Origin: an uncultured Novosphingobium sp. | GTDB lineage: Bacteria > Pseudomonadota > Alphaproteobacteria > Sphingomonadales > Sphingomonadaceae | Length of the DNA: 37,791 nucleotides | Assembly: GCA_946886365.1 (NCBI GenBank) | Contig: CAMPIM010000022.1 | Location: 1 to 37,791, forward strand | Direction of reading: 5' to 3' | Shown: positions 16,189 through 24,003 of the stretch, piece by piece | How positions within the stretch are numbered: position 1 is the first letter of the stretch | How the letters are laid out: each line of letters starts with the position of its first letter | Translations under genes and position numbers: made by a program | The notes under the pieces: generated by a model | What the model saw: the letters and a program-made list of their open reading frames with translations, nothing else | Database searches by the model: none | Told to the model about the DNA's origin: nothing

Positions 16189-16810
16189 CAAGTCCAAACG
16201 TGGCCGGGCAGTCGCCATGCCCCGGAGCGAATTCCGGGCGCGGGCGACGGAATATCTGGATTTCCTGGCCGCCTGGGTGAAGAAGCCGCGCCAAACCGCC
16301 TCGGTGGTGCCGAGCAGCCGCTATCTTGCCCGGCTGATGGTAGCGCATATTGATCCGCTTGATGGCCGGGTGATGGAATTGGGCGGTGGGACTGGCGTGT
16401 TCACCCGCGCGATCCTGCAGACGGGCCTGCCGCCGGAAAAGCTGGAGGTAGTGGAGATCAATCCCGCCTTTGCGCGCGGGCTGCGGCGGCACTTTCCGCA
16501 TGTGTCGGTGCTGGAAACGCCAGCGCAGATCGTATCGACGGCGGCGGCCGGTGAGCCGGGGCAATATCAGACGGTGATAAGCGGCCTGCCGCTGCTGGCG
16601 ATGGACCGCCATGTGCATGCCGACATTCTGTCCGAAGCATTCCGCATGCTGCGGCCGGGCGGCAGCTTTATCCAGTTCACCTATTCAACGCGGCCGCCGG
16701 TCAGCCGTGACGTGCTGCATGCGCTGGACCTGGAAGTCGCGCGCGTGGGACAGACGGTGCGCAATTTTCCGCCAGCAACAGTGTTCCGCTTTCATCGCCA
16801 GGGCGAATAG
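16181..16810 (+). CDS. SAM-dependent methyltransferase, phospholipid N-methyltransferase (PmtA)-like
   Basis: A 209-residue Rossmann-fold methyltransferase. The segment TASVVPSSRYLARLM (about 39-53) and the SAM-binding motif VMELGGGTGVFTRAI (about 64-78), followed by acidic VEINPAF, resemble the PmtA type that methylates phosphatidylethanolamine at the membrane. Later come VISGLPLLAM and RMLRPGGSFIQFTYS. The substrate is inferred from this resemblance, so rRNA or other targets are not excluded. The start at 16181 has no Shine-Dalgarno; an ATG at 16217 (MPRSEFRAR) is an alternative. The ABC transporter follows after 64 bp. Confidence 0.82.
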   Translation: MHDKSKRGRAVAMPRSEFRARATEYLDFLAAWVKKPRQTASVVPSSRYLARLMVAHIDPLDGRVMELGGGTGVFTRAILQTGLPPEKLEVVEINPAFARGLRRHFPHVSVLETPAQIVSTAAAGEPGQYQTVISGLPLLAMDRHVHADILSEAFRMLRPGGSFIQFTYSTRPPVSRDVLHALDLEVARVGQTVRNFPPATVFRFHRQGE

Positions 16811-16874
16811 GCCGGTTGCGCTTGAACCCGGCGCCCCTATCTTGGCGTGCAGATAAAAAGGGGCTTTTGCGCGC

Positions 16875-17807
16875 ATGGCGTCCATCATTACCGTTTCCGG
16901 GCTGACGAAAAGCTACGCATCGGGTTTTCAGGCGCTTAAGGGCATCGATCTTGAGATTGAGGAGGGCGAGATTTTTGCCCTGCTAGGCCCCAATGGCGCG
17001 GGCAAGACGACGATGATCTCCATCATCTGCGGCAATGTGCGGCCGAGCGGTGGAACAGTGACCGTTGCGGGGCACGACATCGTGCGTGACTATCGCGGAT
17101 CGCGCTCCGCGATCGGGTTGGTGCCGCAGGAATTGCACACCGACGCCTTTGAACGGGTGATCGACACGGTACGCTTTTCCCGTGGGCTGTTCGGCAAGCC
17201 GCGCAACGATGCCCATATCGAAAAGGTGCTGCGCGACCTGTCGCTTTGGAACAAGCGCAACAACAAGATGCTTGAACTGTCCGGCGGCATGAAGCGGCGG
17301 GTGATGATCGCCAAGGCGCTGAGCCATGAGCCGCGCGTGCTGTTTCTGGACGAGCCGACCGCTGGCGTGGACGTTGAGTTGCGCCGGGACATGTGGAAGC
17401 TGATCGGCGAACTGCGGCAGACGGGGGTGACCATCATTCTGACGACCCATTATATCGAAGAGGCCGAGGAAATGGCCGATCGGGTGGGCGTGATCAACAA
17501 TGGGGAACTGATCCTGGTCGAGGAAAAGACGGCGCTGATGAAGAAGCTGGGCAAGAAGAGCCTGACCGTGGCGCTCAACCAGCCGCTGCACCAGCTTCCG
17601 GCGGAACTCAGCCAATGGGATTTGTCGCTCAAATCCGAAGGCCATGAGATCGAGTATATTTTCGATACGCGAGCCGAGCGCACCGGCGTGTCGTCATTGC
17701 TGCGGACGCTGGGTGATCTGGGCATCGGCTATAAGGACCTCAACACGCAGCAGAGCAGCCTGGAGGATATTTTCGTCAGCCTGGTCCATCAGGAGAAGGC
17801 AGCATGA
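16875..17807 (+). CDS. ABC transporter ATP-binding protein (ABC-2 exporter type)
   Basis: A 310-residue ATPase. Walker A is GPNGAGKTT (38-46), the signature LSGGMKRR begins at 135, Walker B is VLFLDE (155-160) and the switch histidine is His192. The C-terminal third, after about residue 220, is an extra domain as in DrrA/NodI-like or YadG-like exporters. It shares a 4-bp ATGA overlap with the permease gene, so they form a two-gene transporter. The substrate is unknown; YadG/YadH-like systems are the closest match in layout. Confidence 0.93.
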   Translation: MASIITVSGLTKSYASGFQALKGIDLEIEEGEIFALLGPNGAGKTTMISIICGNVRPSGGTVTVAGHDIVRDYRGSRSAIGLVPQELHTDAFERVIDTVRFSRGLFGKPRNDAHIEKVLRDLSLWNKRNNKMLELSGGMKRRVMIAKALSHEPRVLFLDEPTAGVDVELRRDMWKLIGELRQTGVTIILTTHYIEEAEEMADRVGVINNGELILVEEKTALMKKLGKKSLTVALNQPLHQLPAELSQWDLSLKSEGHEIEYIFDTRAERTGVSSLLRTLGDLGIGYKDLNTQQSSLEDIFVSLVHQEKAA

Positions 17808-18574
17808 GCGGCTTCAACTATCGGGCGATCTGGTCGATCTACAAATTCGAACTGCACCGGTTCAGCCGCACATTGCTGACCGGGTTGCTGGTGCCGGTGA
17901 TCACGACATCCCTGTATTTCGTTGTGTTCGGCGGTGCGATCGGGTCGCGGATGACGCAGATTGACGGCATCGATTATGCGGCGTTCATCGTGCCCGGCCT
18001 GATCATGATGTCGATGTTCACTGAGAGTATCTTCAACGCGAGCTTCGGCATCTATATGCCCAAATTCGCGGGCACCATTTACGAGCTGCTTTCAGCGCCC
18101 GTATCGGCGACGGAAACGGTGATCGCCTATGTCGGCGCGGCGGCGACCAAGGCGTTGAGCGTGGGCACGATCATATTCGTGACGGCGCATCTGTTCGTCG
18201 ACGTTCATGTCGAACATCCGATCGCCATGGTGGCGTTCATGGTGCTGATCGCGGTCAGTTTCTGCCTGTTCGGATTCATTCTGGGCATCTGGGCGCAGAG
18301 TTTTGAGCAGTTGCAGGTTATCCCGCTGCTGCTGATCATGCCGATGACCTTTCTGGGTGGCGCTTTCTATTCAGTGCATATGCTGCCCGAGCCATGGCGC
18401 ACGGTGACGCTGTTCAACCCGATCGTCTATCTGGTGTCGGGCTTCCGCTGGACCTTTTTCGGTCGGGGGGACGTGGGGATCGAGTTCAGCCTGTTGTTCA
18501 TCGCCGCGATGCTGGTGGTGTGCCTGGCGATTATCGGATGGGTATTCCGTACCGGCTATCGGCTGAAGAAATGA
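17804..18574 (+). CDS. ABC-2 type transporter permease
   Basis: A 256-residue inner-membrane protein with about six hydrophobic helices, including one at about 25-45 and one near the C-terminus. The region [20 protein letters not shown] followed by [13 protein letters not shown] is the ABC-2 transporter signature. It pairs with the preceding ATPase by a 4-bp overlap and probably works as a homodimer with two ATPase copies. YadH-like exporters match in length. A hairpin directly after the stop likely ends the transcript. Confidence 0.92.
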   Translation: MSGFNYRAIWSIYKFELHRFSRTLLTGLLVPVITTSLYFVVFGGAIGSRMTQIDGIDYAAFIVPGLIMMSMFTESIFNASFGIYMPKFAGTIYELLSAPVSATETVIAYVGAAATKALSVGTIIFVTAHLFVDVHVEHPIAMVAFMVLIAVSFCLFGFILGIWAQSFEQLQVIPLLLIMPMTFLGGAFYSVHMLPEPWRTVTLFNPIVYLVSGFRWTFFGRGDVGIEFSLLFIAAMLVVCLAIIGWVFRTGYRLKK

Positions 18575-18576
18575 AA

Positions 18577-18600
18577 GGAGCGGCCTGTCGGGGCCGCTCC
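18577..18600. terminator. Hairpin between convergent transcripts, best as a minus-strand terminator
   Basis: GGAGCGGCC (18577-18585) pairs perfectly with GGCCGCTCC (18592-18600) around a 6-nt loop. On the minus strand it is followed by TTTCATTTCTT, a good tail for the gene at 18609-18941. On the plus strand no T-run follows, so it may only weakly end the ABC transcript. Confidence 0.75.
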
Positions 18601-18608
18601 GTCGGTTC

Positions 18609-18941
18609 TCAGGCGACTGCGCTCTCGGGCGCGACTGCGAAGAGGGTCACGCCCTTATACTTGTCGTCGGTCTCATTATAGAGACCGTACATCGCCTCGA
18701 ACGTCTCATCGAGCACGGTGACGTCGTTGAGGCCCGCCAGCTTGAATGTGCCAAGCTTCAGTTCGCGTGGCGGACCACCTTCGCGTTCCACCGTCACGGC
18801 GTCGATGAACATCTCATCATGGCGCGTGTAAAGGATGTGGGGCGCCAGCTTGACGACCAATTTATTGTAGGTCGCCTTCAGGCATTTCTGAAGCGCGATG
18901 GCTTCGAAAATGGTCGTCGGGGCAGTCATGATTTTCGTCAT
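18609..18941 (-). CDS. Small conserved hypothetical protein, WYL-like core
   Basis: About 110 residues from ATG 18941; ATG 18929 is equally possible and a longer frame to 19109 runs into the MATE gene. The protein reads KATYNKLVVKLAPHILYTRH, then DAVTVERE, then LGTFKLAGLNDV. The order of a basic YN strand, P-H-x-L-Y strand, acidic strand and F-K-L-x-x-L resembles a minimal WYL domain, which in other proteins senses nucleic acid or nucleotides. This is pattern resemblance only; I know no assigned function. There is no HTH domain and no signal peptide. It follows the broken MATE gene on the same strand by about 70 bp and has its own terminator. Confidence 0.7.
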   Translation of the reverse strand: MTKIMTAPTTIFEAIALQKCLKATYNKLVVKLAPHILYTRHDEMFIDAVTVEREGGPPRELKLGTFKLAGLNDVTVLDETFEAMYGLYNETDDKYKGVTLFAVAPESAVA

Positions 18942-19012
18942 TACCGATTCGCAGGCTGTCTTCAATTGCTTTGTGCGCCGCAATATCGACGCAAAGTGCA
19001 TCCGGGCGCTTT

Positions 19013-20389
19013 TCAGGATGAGCTGACGAGGCCCAGCCGTTCCCGCATCGTCCAGCGGATGAGGAGCAGTAGTGCCACCGCACCAAGGCCGCTGGCGAGG
19101 CCCAGCCATATGCCGAGGCCCTTCATCCCGAGCGGGAAAGCGAGGACTGTTCCCACGCCCACGCCGATGATCCAGTAGCCGATCAGCGCGAAGATCATCG
19201 GCACCTTCGTATCGTGCAGGCCGCGTAAAACACCGGCGGCGACCGCCTGTGTGGCATCCACCAGTTGAAACAGCGCGGCCACGGCGAGGAAGCTGACGGC
19301 CAGCGCCGCCGTTTGAGTGTTTGCAGGATCATTCAGGTCTAGGAAGGCGCCGATCAGCAGACGGGGCACGGTGATAAGCAGGATGGCGGCGGCTAGCGCG
19401 AATCCGAAGCCCAGCAGTAGGGCGAGCCAGCCCGCGCGCCCAATTTCGGCAGCATCGCCGCGTCCCTGAGCGAGGCCGACTCGTACCGTGGCGGCCTGAC
19501 CTATGCCCATGGGCACCATGAAGAGAAGCGCGGCGATTTGAATCGCGACGGCATGCGCGGCGAGGGAATCGCGGCCGATGAGGCCCATGAGCAAGGCCGA
19601 GGCGTTGAACACCGTCGTCTCAAAACCCACAGTGATCGCGATCGGTAGGCCCAGCGCCCAGACGGCGCGATGCCGGTCCCTGTCGTGAGCCCAGAAGCGG
19701 CCCATCACCCGATAGCGGCGGAAGCGCCGGTCGATAAGGATCACCGTCAGAAGGCTAAGGAAAAGGAAGCAAGACGAGAGGGTGCCGGCCAGTCCCGCGC
19801 CTAAAAGGCCAAGGGCTGGCATGCCCAGCTTGCCAAAGATCAGAACCCAGCCCGCCAAGAGGTTGAAGGGTATGGCAAGCAGCATGACGACCACGGCCCA
19901 GACCGGCCGCTCCAGCGCCGACATGAAATTACGCAGCGTCGAGAAGGCTAGGAAGGGAAGCAGCGCCCATTGCAGCCCGCGCATCATGACTCCGGCCTGA
20001 TGGGCAAGGTCGGGCTGCTGCCCCATGGCGAGGAGGATGGCTTCGCTCTGCCAGAGCAGCGCCCAGGCGGGCAGTACGAAGAGAAAGGCGGCGCGCAGCG
20101 TCTGTTGGACCGTGCGGCGCACGTCGCGGACGGAATGGCGGCGGCGGCCACGCTCATTGGCGATCAGCGGCGCGGCTGCTGTGACTAGGCCCATGCCGAA
20201 TATGAGCAGGGCCTAGAACAGGTTGATGGCGAGCGCGCCCGCCGCGACGCTTTGCGCGCCCAGACGGCCGATCAGCAAAAGGTCGGTCGCGGCTATCCCT
20301 GCCCAGGCGACATTCCCCGCGATCATCGGCAGCGCAAGGGCGAGCAGGGCGACGGCCTCGACGCGCCAGGGGGAATGGGTTTGGGGCAT
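19013..20389 (-). pseudogene. MATE-family efflux transporter interrupted by an in-frame amber codon
   Basis: The frame from ATG 20389 to the stop at 19013 is 459 codons, a normal MATE length, but codon 59 (20213-20215) is TAG. Upstream reads LPMIAGNVAWAGIAATDLLLIGRLG to AINLF; downstream continues in the same frame with ALLIFGMGLVTAAAPLIANE. About twelve hydrophobic spans are visible, and the rest has no frameshift and keeps normal codon use. MATE proteins expel cationic drugs or metabolites using Na+ or H+. A new start at 20194 would lack the first helix and a half. It may be a recent nonsense mutation, a sequencing error, or a suppressed codon. It follows the DUF808 gene by 43 bp. Confidence 0.85.
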
Positions 20390-20432
20390 TTTTAAGTTCT
20401 GCATTGGCCGAACGTCCGGCGTGCCGCGCGCT

Positions 20433-21362
20433 TCAGTGCTTTTTGAACAGGTGCAGCACTGCAACGATGATCCCACCGATCACCAGCCCGACGATGGCCC
20501 CGCCGATCGCGTTCACGGTCCAATCCAGGAAAGGTCCGATGGCGGGCGCGGTGGCCGCCACGCTTTGCGCAACATGGTGGATGGCGCCGGGGATCAGGTC
20601 CCAATGGAACTCATGCAACCCGTGAACGATCAGGCCGCCGCCAACCCACAACATGGCGGCTGTACCGACCACGGACAGGATCTTCATCAGGATGGGCATG
20701 GCATGGACCAGCCCGCGTCCCACGCTGCGCGCTGTTGGTGACGGGCGTTCGGTCAGATGTAGGCCGATGTCGTCCATCTTCACGATGAAACCGACGACGC
20801 CATAGACGCCCGCCGTGATCAGGATGGCGACGACGACCAGGATCAGCGCCTGTTCCCAAAGCGGTTCTGCTGCCACGGTGCCGAGCGCGATTGCCATGAT
20901 CTCGCCGGAAAGGATGAAGTCGGTGCGGATGGCGCCCGAAACCTTCTGGTCCTCCAGCTCTTGCGAACTGTGGGTGGTGAGCGCTTCCTGCGCGACGTCA
21001 TGCCCGCCTTGAACCGCCTCCAGCAGCTTTTCGACGGCCTCAAAGCAGAGGAATGCGCCGCCCAGCATCAGCAATGGCGGGAGAAGCCAGGGCGCGAAGG
21101 CGCTCAGCAGCAGGGCGGCGGGGAGGAGGAACAGCAGCTTGTTACGCAGCGATCCGCGCGCGATCTTCCAGATGATCGGAAGCTCGCGATCCGGCGTCAG
21201 CCCCATGACATAGCGGGGCGTCACCGCTGCGTCGTCAATGACGACCCCGGCCGCCTTCGACCCGGCCTTACCTGCGGCTGCGGCGACATCGTCCAGAGAC
21301 GTGGCTGTGAGCTTGGCTATTCCCGCTACGTCGTCGAGCAGCGCGATGAGACCCGAAGGCAT
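20433..21362 (-). CDS. DUF808 family inner-membrane protein (YedI-like)
   Basis: A 309-residue protein starting at ATG 21362, with GGGGAAA upstream; an ATG at 21407 is less likely. It opens with PSGLIALLDDVAGIAKLTAT, followed by DDVAAAAGKAGSKAAGVVID and DDAAVTPRYVMGLTPDRELP, which are hallmark sequences of DUF808. Several membrane segments follow, including LLFLLPAALLLSAFAPWLLP and glycine-rich spans near the C-terminus, ending in a His/Lys-rich tail. The function is not established. It precedes the MATE gene on the same strand by 43 bp and may be co-transcribed with it. Confidence 0.9.
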   Translation of the reverse strand: MPSGLIALLDDVAGIAKLTATSLDDVAAAAGKAGSKAAGVVIDDAAVTPRYVMGLTPDRELPIIWKIARGSLRNKLLFLLPAALLLSAFAPWLLPPLLMLGGAFLCFEAVEKLLEAVQGGHDVAQEALTTHSSQELEDQKVSGAIRTDFILSGEIMAIALGTVAAEPLWEQALILVVVAILITAGVYGVVGFIVKMDDIGLHLTERPSPTARSVGRGLVHAMPILMKILSVVGTAAMLWVGGGLIVHGLHEFHWDLIPGAIHHVAQSVAATAPAIGPFLDWTVNAIGGAIVGLVIGGIIVAVLHLFKKH

Positions 21363-21469
21363 TTGCTGGATTTCCCCTTTTGTAGGTCGATGCCGACACG
21401 CGGCCATTACGGCCCCGTCTCATAGAGGCCGGGTCGGTCAGGGGCAACAACCGCGCCAGTCGGAACAGG

Positions 21470-21715
21470 TCAGGCTATGCCGCGATAGTTGCCGGGCGGG
21501 TCGCTTGCCGGAAAGGATTCGTCCACCTGCTCGTCGATCATGTCCCAGTCGCTTGGGGCGATATGCTGTTCCGCGGGACCGGCATCCCGGATGATTCCCG
21601 ACGATCCCACCGGCGCGCGATCGTCAAGCTCAGATGGGGCCTTCCGGTCTTTCCAGCTACGCCATGCCACAGCGCCCAGCCCGCCAAGAAATGCCAGCTT
21701 CAACAACCCCTTCAT
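21470..21715 (-). CDS. Small membrane-anchored protein with DESFPASDPP motif
   Basis: An 81-residue protein. Residues 1-18 form one membrane span (KLAFLGGLGAVAW) with basic flanks, followed by a polar acidic tail that ends with DEQVDESFPASDPPGNY (61-77). The DESFPASDPP motif occurs in small stress-associated proteins of alphaproteobacteria (from memory) but has no established function. The ATG at 21715 overlaps the upstream gene as ATGA, and GGAGAAATC lies upstream. It should be expressed with the 21712-22044 gene from the palindromic sigma-EcfG-like promoter. Confidence 0.8.
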   Translation of the reverse strand: MKGLLKLAFLGGLGAVAWRSWKDRKAPSELDDRAPVGSSGIIRDAGPAEQHIAPSDWDMIDEQVDESFPASDPPGNYRGIA

Positions 21716-22044
21716 GATGATTTCTCCTGCCTGTCATGAACATGGACCCAGTCGGCACGGTCCTGGGTAACGCCATGGGGATGAAGGGAAAATTCGCCCT
21801 CTTCATCGGTGCCGGGATCAGCATGGTCGCCTCCCGGGTGAGTCGTGACGGCCCACCGCTCCCGAAGCGCGGCGTTGATCATAGCGCGCCATTGAGCTTC
21901 GTCACCTGCCTCGCGCATGGCGGGGTCAGGGTCCTTCATGATGGCGAGGATGCTGGCCGCGTCGGCTACGTGCGCCTGCCACTGATCGGGTTCATGCGCG
22001 GCGAGATGGCGGGCCAGCCGTTCGATAAGGGTGCGCTGTTCCAT
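21712..22044 (-). CDS. Hypothetical protein, first gene of a small stress-type operon
   Basis: A 110-residue soluble protein from ATG 22044 (MEQRTLIERLARHLAAHEPD), rich in Ala, His and acidic residues. The middle reads ASILAIMKDPDPAMREAGD then WRAMINAALRERW. The C-terminal third is His/Asp-rich (HPGGDHADPGTDEEGEF) and could bind metal or be disordered. No named domain is recognised. An ATG at 22065 lies upstream of the predicted -10 element, so 22044 is favoured; it has no Shine-Dalgarno and would sit at or within a few bases of the transcription start. It overlaps the next gene by ATGA. Confidence 0.65.
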   Translation of the reverse strand: MEQRTLIERLARHLAAHEPDQWQAHVADAASILAIMKDPDPAMREAGDEAQWRAMINAALRERWAVTTHPGGDHADPGTDEEGEFSLHPHGVTQDRADWVHVHDRQEKSS

Positions 22045-22050
22045 AGCCGG

Positions 22051-22078
22051 GGAACGCCCGCCCATCAGCTTCCGTTCC
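22051..22078. promoter_or_regulatory. Palindromic sigma-EcfG-like promoter firing in both directions
   Basis: GGAACG (22051-22056), 16 bases, CGTTCC (22073-22078). Read on the plus strand this is GGAAC-N17-CGTT, matching the alphaproteobacterial general-stress sigma-EcfG consensus (GGAAC, 16-17 bases, CGTT). The reverse complement gives the same GGAAC-N17-CGTT on the minus strand. Plus transcription would lead to the gene at 22170 and minus transcription to the gene at 22044, whose ATG is 8 bases after the minus -10 element. Assignment rests on consensus match only. Confidence 0.6.
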
Positions 22079-22169
22079 GCCAGTTTCGTGACGCAAGCGC
22101 AGCGTTGTGAACGCGATGGCCGAATGATCGTTGGAAGGCGGTGAGGGGGCTGCTGACAGGAGATGGATC

Positions 22170-22460
22170 ATGCCGCGTGGCGACAAGGGCAGTTATACCG
22201 ACAAGCAAAAGCGTAAGGCCGAGCATATCGAGGAAGGATATGAAGATCGCGGCGTTTCCCGCAAGGAGGCGGAACGGCGGGCCTGGGCCACGGTGAACAA
22301 GGAATCCGGCGGCGGAAACAAGTCCGGGTCGGGGCGGGGGAAGCCTGACACTCATGTTTCCTCGCGCAAGGGCGGCACCGCTTCGGCTGGGCGGTCGGCG
22401 GCGGATCGATCTGCGGCGGCGAAGAAGGGATGGGAAACGCGGCGCAAGAAGGCTAGTTAG
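22170..22460 (+). CDS. Small basic KGG/plasmid-stabilization-like protein
   Basis: A 96-residue, highly basic and hydrophilic protein, started at ATG 22170 after GGAGATGGATC. It reads MPRGDKGSYTDKQKRKAEHI, EEGYEDRG, then RKEAERRAWATVNKESGGG, and ends with AAAKKGWETRRKKAS. It matches small proteins often labelled plasmid stabilization protein in sphingomonads; that name is not experimentally grounded as far as I know. It is probably disordered and may bind nucleic acid. The upstream palindromic sigma-EcfG-like element suggests stress induction. Its last 4 bp overlap the 3' end of the convergent cyclotransferase gene. Confidence 0.82.
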   Translation: MPRGDKGSYTDKQKRKAEHIEEGYEDRGVSRKEAERRAWATVNKESGGGNKSGSGRGKPDTHVSSRKGGTASAGRSAADRSAAAKKGWETRRKKAS

Positions 22461-23221
22461 CGCGCGTCCTTGCTTTGCTTTTTCAGGCGTATCTCGAACA
22501 GCTTTGGCCAATATTTACCCGTGACGAAGATGCGGTCGCGCTTTTGGTCATAGGCGATGCCGTTGGGTACGCCTTCGCTATCAGCGACGCCGCTTTCCCG
22601 GATTAGGGGGGCAATGTCGATCCAGTCGATGACATTGCCGGTCGCGGGATCGATACGGGCGATGCGGGTGTCATACCAGATGTTCGCCCACAGCTCGCCC
22701 TTCACATATTCCAGTTCGTTCAGACGCTCGACCGGACGGCCGTTGAAGGTCACGGTGATGCGGCGCGTCTCGCCAAGTGTTTCGGGGTCGAGGAAACGAA
22801 GCTGCGAGGTGCCATCGCTCATGATCAGGCTTTGGCCGTCCTGGGTCAGGCCCCAGCCTTCGCCTTCATAGCGAAACTGGGAAAGCGGCGAGAAGCCATT
22901 GATTTTCCAGACGAAGCCCTGACGATGGCGCCAGGTTAGGCTGATCAGCCGGTCTTTCCAGTTGACGATGCCTTCGCCGAAATATTGCGGAGCGAGGGTG
23001 CGGCTTTCGAGGACCTTGCCGTCCTCAAGCGAGACCTTGCGGATTTCCGACCGTCCTTCAAGGCCGGTGCTTTCGTAGAGGGCGCCGTCGTGGAAGAAGA
23101 GGCCCTCAGTAAAGGCCATGGGATCGTGAGGATAGGCTTTGACCAGTGTCCAGGGCGTATCGGCCCATGCGGGCACTGTGATACTGAGAGCCCCGATCAG
23201 GGCCAGCAAGAGGCGCTTCAT
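22457..23221 (-). CDS. Glutaminyl-peptide cyclotransferase (glutamine cyclotransferase family)
   Basis: A 254-residue protein starting at ATG 23221 (MKRLLLALIGALSITVPAWA), a signal peptide with likely cleavage before DTPWTLV. The mature part is a beta-propeller: HDPMAFTEGLFFHDGALYES near the N-terminus, FGEGIVNWKDRLISLTW, GEGWGLTQDGQSLIMSDGTS, RLNELEYVKGELWANIWYD, and GVPNGIAYD near the end, all typical of the plant/bacterial glutamine cyclotransferase family. Such enzymes convert N-terminal Gln to pyroglutamate, here presumably in the periplasm. It is coupled to ygfZ by a 4-bp overlap. Confidence 0.9.
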   Translation of the reverse strand: MKRLLLALIGALSITVPAWADTPWTLVKAYPHDPMAFTEGLFFHDGALYESTGLEGRSEIRKVSLEDGKVLESRTLAPQYFGEGIVNWKDRLISLTWRHRQGFVWKINGFSPLSQFRYEGEGWGLTQDGQSLIMSDGTSQLRFLDPETLGETRRITVTFNGRPVERLNELEYVKGELWANIWYDTRIARIDPATGNVIDWIDIAPLIRESGVADSEGVPNGIAYDQKRDRIFVTGKYWPKLFEIRLKKQSKDAR

Positions 23222-23955
23222 TCGGCGGCTTGCTCCGCGATCGCGGCGGCGAGCCATGGAGGCAGGGTCGCGGGATCGATGTCTTCCACGCGGCGCAGTT
23301 CGATAGATAGACCAAGGTCCGGCAGGGCGGCGCGCTGGCGCTTCTCGTGGGCGTTGGCCAGGGGTGCGGCCACAAGGCGGCGGTTCACCTTGCTGCGATA
23401 ATGCATGCGGGCGGTGTTTTCCTGACCGACATAGCAGCCCTTGTCGAAGTCAACGCCATGCAGTTCGCCCGCATTGGTCTCCAGCCATAGCGTCTGGTCC
23501 TGACCAAGCTCGCCCGCGCCTTCGAAAACGCCGAGCGACAGGCGGTGTGAGCGAAAGGCGGGAGAGGCGTCGTCCGATGCGAGGGGAGCGAGCCAGCGAT
23601 GGCCGAGGTCGGCGAGGCGCGGGTCGAGGGGCTTGTCAGTGGCTGCGAGCGACCAGTGGACCGCGAGTGATCCCTCCCGCGCGATCGTCACCTTGCGGCG
23701 GAGGCGGTAGAGAGTCAGCCGCTTGGCCAGCGCTTCTGCCTGCGCCGCCTCGCAATCGATCAGTACATCGTCGCCGTCCGCCCATAGAATGAAGTCGTAC
23801 AGTGCCTTGCCCTGCGGCGTCAGGAGTCCGGTCCAGCGTGGTTGGTCCGCCTTGAGCGTCAGGACGTCGCGGGTTAGCAGGCCTTGCAGGAAGGGCCGCG
23901 CCTCTTCGCCTGAAATTCTGAGTAGCGCGCGGTCGGTTAGGGTGGTGCCGGTCAT
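23218..23955 (-). CDS. ygfZ: YgfZ/GcvT-fold folate-binding protein for Fe-S cluster work
   Basis: A 245-residue protein. The key YgfZ motif KGCYVGQE is at residues 172-179, with Cys174 conserved, followed by ARMHYRSKVNRRL. The N-terminal part has FLQGLLTRDV and GLLTPQGKALYDF, typical of the family. YgfZ binds folate and helps repair or assemble some Fe-S enzymes. I chose ATG at 23955 since the frame to 24048 would overlap pyrC. It diverges from the dihydroorotase gene across 48 bp and overlaps the cyclotransferase by ATGA. Confidence 0.92.
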   Translation of the reverse strand: MTGTTLTDRALLRISGEEARPFLQGLLTRDVLTLKADQPRWTGLLTPQGKALYDFILWADGDDVLIDCEAAQAEALAKRLTLYRLRRKVTIAREGSLAVHWSLAATDKPLDPRLADLGHRWLAPLASDDASPAFRSHRLSLGVFEGAGELGQDQTLWLETNAGELHGVDFDKGCYVGQENTARMHYRSKVNRRLVAAPLANAHEKRQRAALPDLGLSIELRRVEDIDPATLPPWLAAAIAEQAAE

Positions 23956-24003
23956 CGGCTTTAGGTAGGACAGACGCCGACCATATCCAAGCGGCGAGCA
24001 ATC

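Noticed and set aside
21736..22110. 124-codon plus-strand frame with a hydrophobic start
   Set aside because: It overlaps the minus-strand hypothetical gene, which has better support from the ATGA overlap and promoter; it has no ribosome site.
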